Positions 48,575 to 48,582 of a DNA stretch of 48,582 nt are shown here, piece by piece. Under the pieces are notes generated by a model that had not been told where the DNA came from, ran no database searches, and worked only from the letters and a program-made list of their open reading frames with translations. Within the stretch, counting starts at the first letter, position 1; each line of letters starts with the position of its first letter. Origin of the DNA: a virus; IMG/VR virus record IMGVR_UViG_3300025132_000061, positions 1 to 48,582 of that record. One strand, 5' to 3'. The translations under genes and the position numbers were made by a program.

Positions 48575-48582
48575 TTATGAGT

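Noticed and set aside
1-48582. Closed circular genome with the window ends directly joined
   Set aside because: The ATG AGT at 48577 would meet TGC TAA at position 1, a stop after three codons, and the gene ending at 688 would lack a start. Sequence is missing between the ends.

Overview
The window looks like most of the genome of a tailed phage of the podovirus type that can integrate. The DNA is AT-rich by eye and lacks typical cellular genes. It carries terminase, portal, capsid and tail genes, a tyrosine integrase beside a tRNA-derived attachment site, a divergent repressor switch, and a lysis cassette. The host is not shown directly. The tRNA-Val fragment and the general gene style fit a proteobacterium, perhaps a marine alphaproteobacterium, but that is inference.

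Layout. Positions 2-12014 (+) are the end of a rightward virion operon: a truncated gene, a 3158-residue giant protein, and a 618-residue protein. Positions 12027-12216 hold a candidate attP, made of the 5' half of a tRNA-Val(GAC) flanked by paired direct repeats. The integrase follows (12230-13129, +). From 13126 to 20680 runs a leftward (-) early/replication operon: small zinc-binding and membrane proteins, a Holliday-junction-type nuclease, an archaeo-eukaryotic-type primase fused to a DnaB-like helicase, a possible ssDNA-binding protein, a DUF1071 (Sak3-like) annealase, a DUF932 protein, a possible histone-fold protein and a MazG-like protein. A divergent promoter/operator region (20681-20887) separates this operon from a rightward HTH repressor (20888-21631). 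A second leftward block (21677-25100) holds conserved small phage proteins and microproteins linked by TAATG/TGATG/ATGA overlaps. From 25300 to the right edge everything is rightward: terminase small and large subunits, portal, scaffold, major capsid protein, connectors, fibre genes including a 1748-residue S74 tail fibre, lysis genes, a metallophosphoesterase, a tail-nozzle-like protein and an accessory protein. A further start codon (ATG AGT) lies at 48577, at the window edge.

The rightward late operon probably continues through a missing stretch into positions 2-12014. Joining the two window ends directly does not continue either edge gene, so some sequence is absent.

Most interesting content. 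(1) The giant protein carries a GADVDGDK motif at residues 1321-1327 (D1322/D1324/D1326), preceded by an R-x-P element (R1267). This is the layout of the double-psi beta-barrel active site of multisubunit-type RNA polymerases, as in QDE-1, YonO and the crAss-like phage virion polymerase. It may be a virion-packaged RNA polymerase in an integrating podovirus. (2) The attP retains the 5' half of a tRNA, not the usual 3' end. (3) Two non-coding stretches (13781-14041 and 24079-24195) contain nested long-range stems typical of structured RNAs. (4) A 62-residue protein resembles a minimal bacterial histone fold. No DNA polymerase gene is visible in this window.
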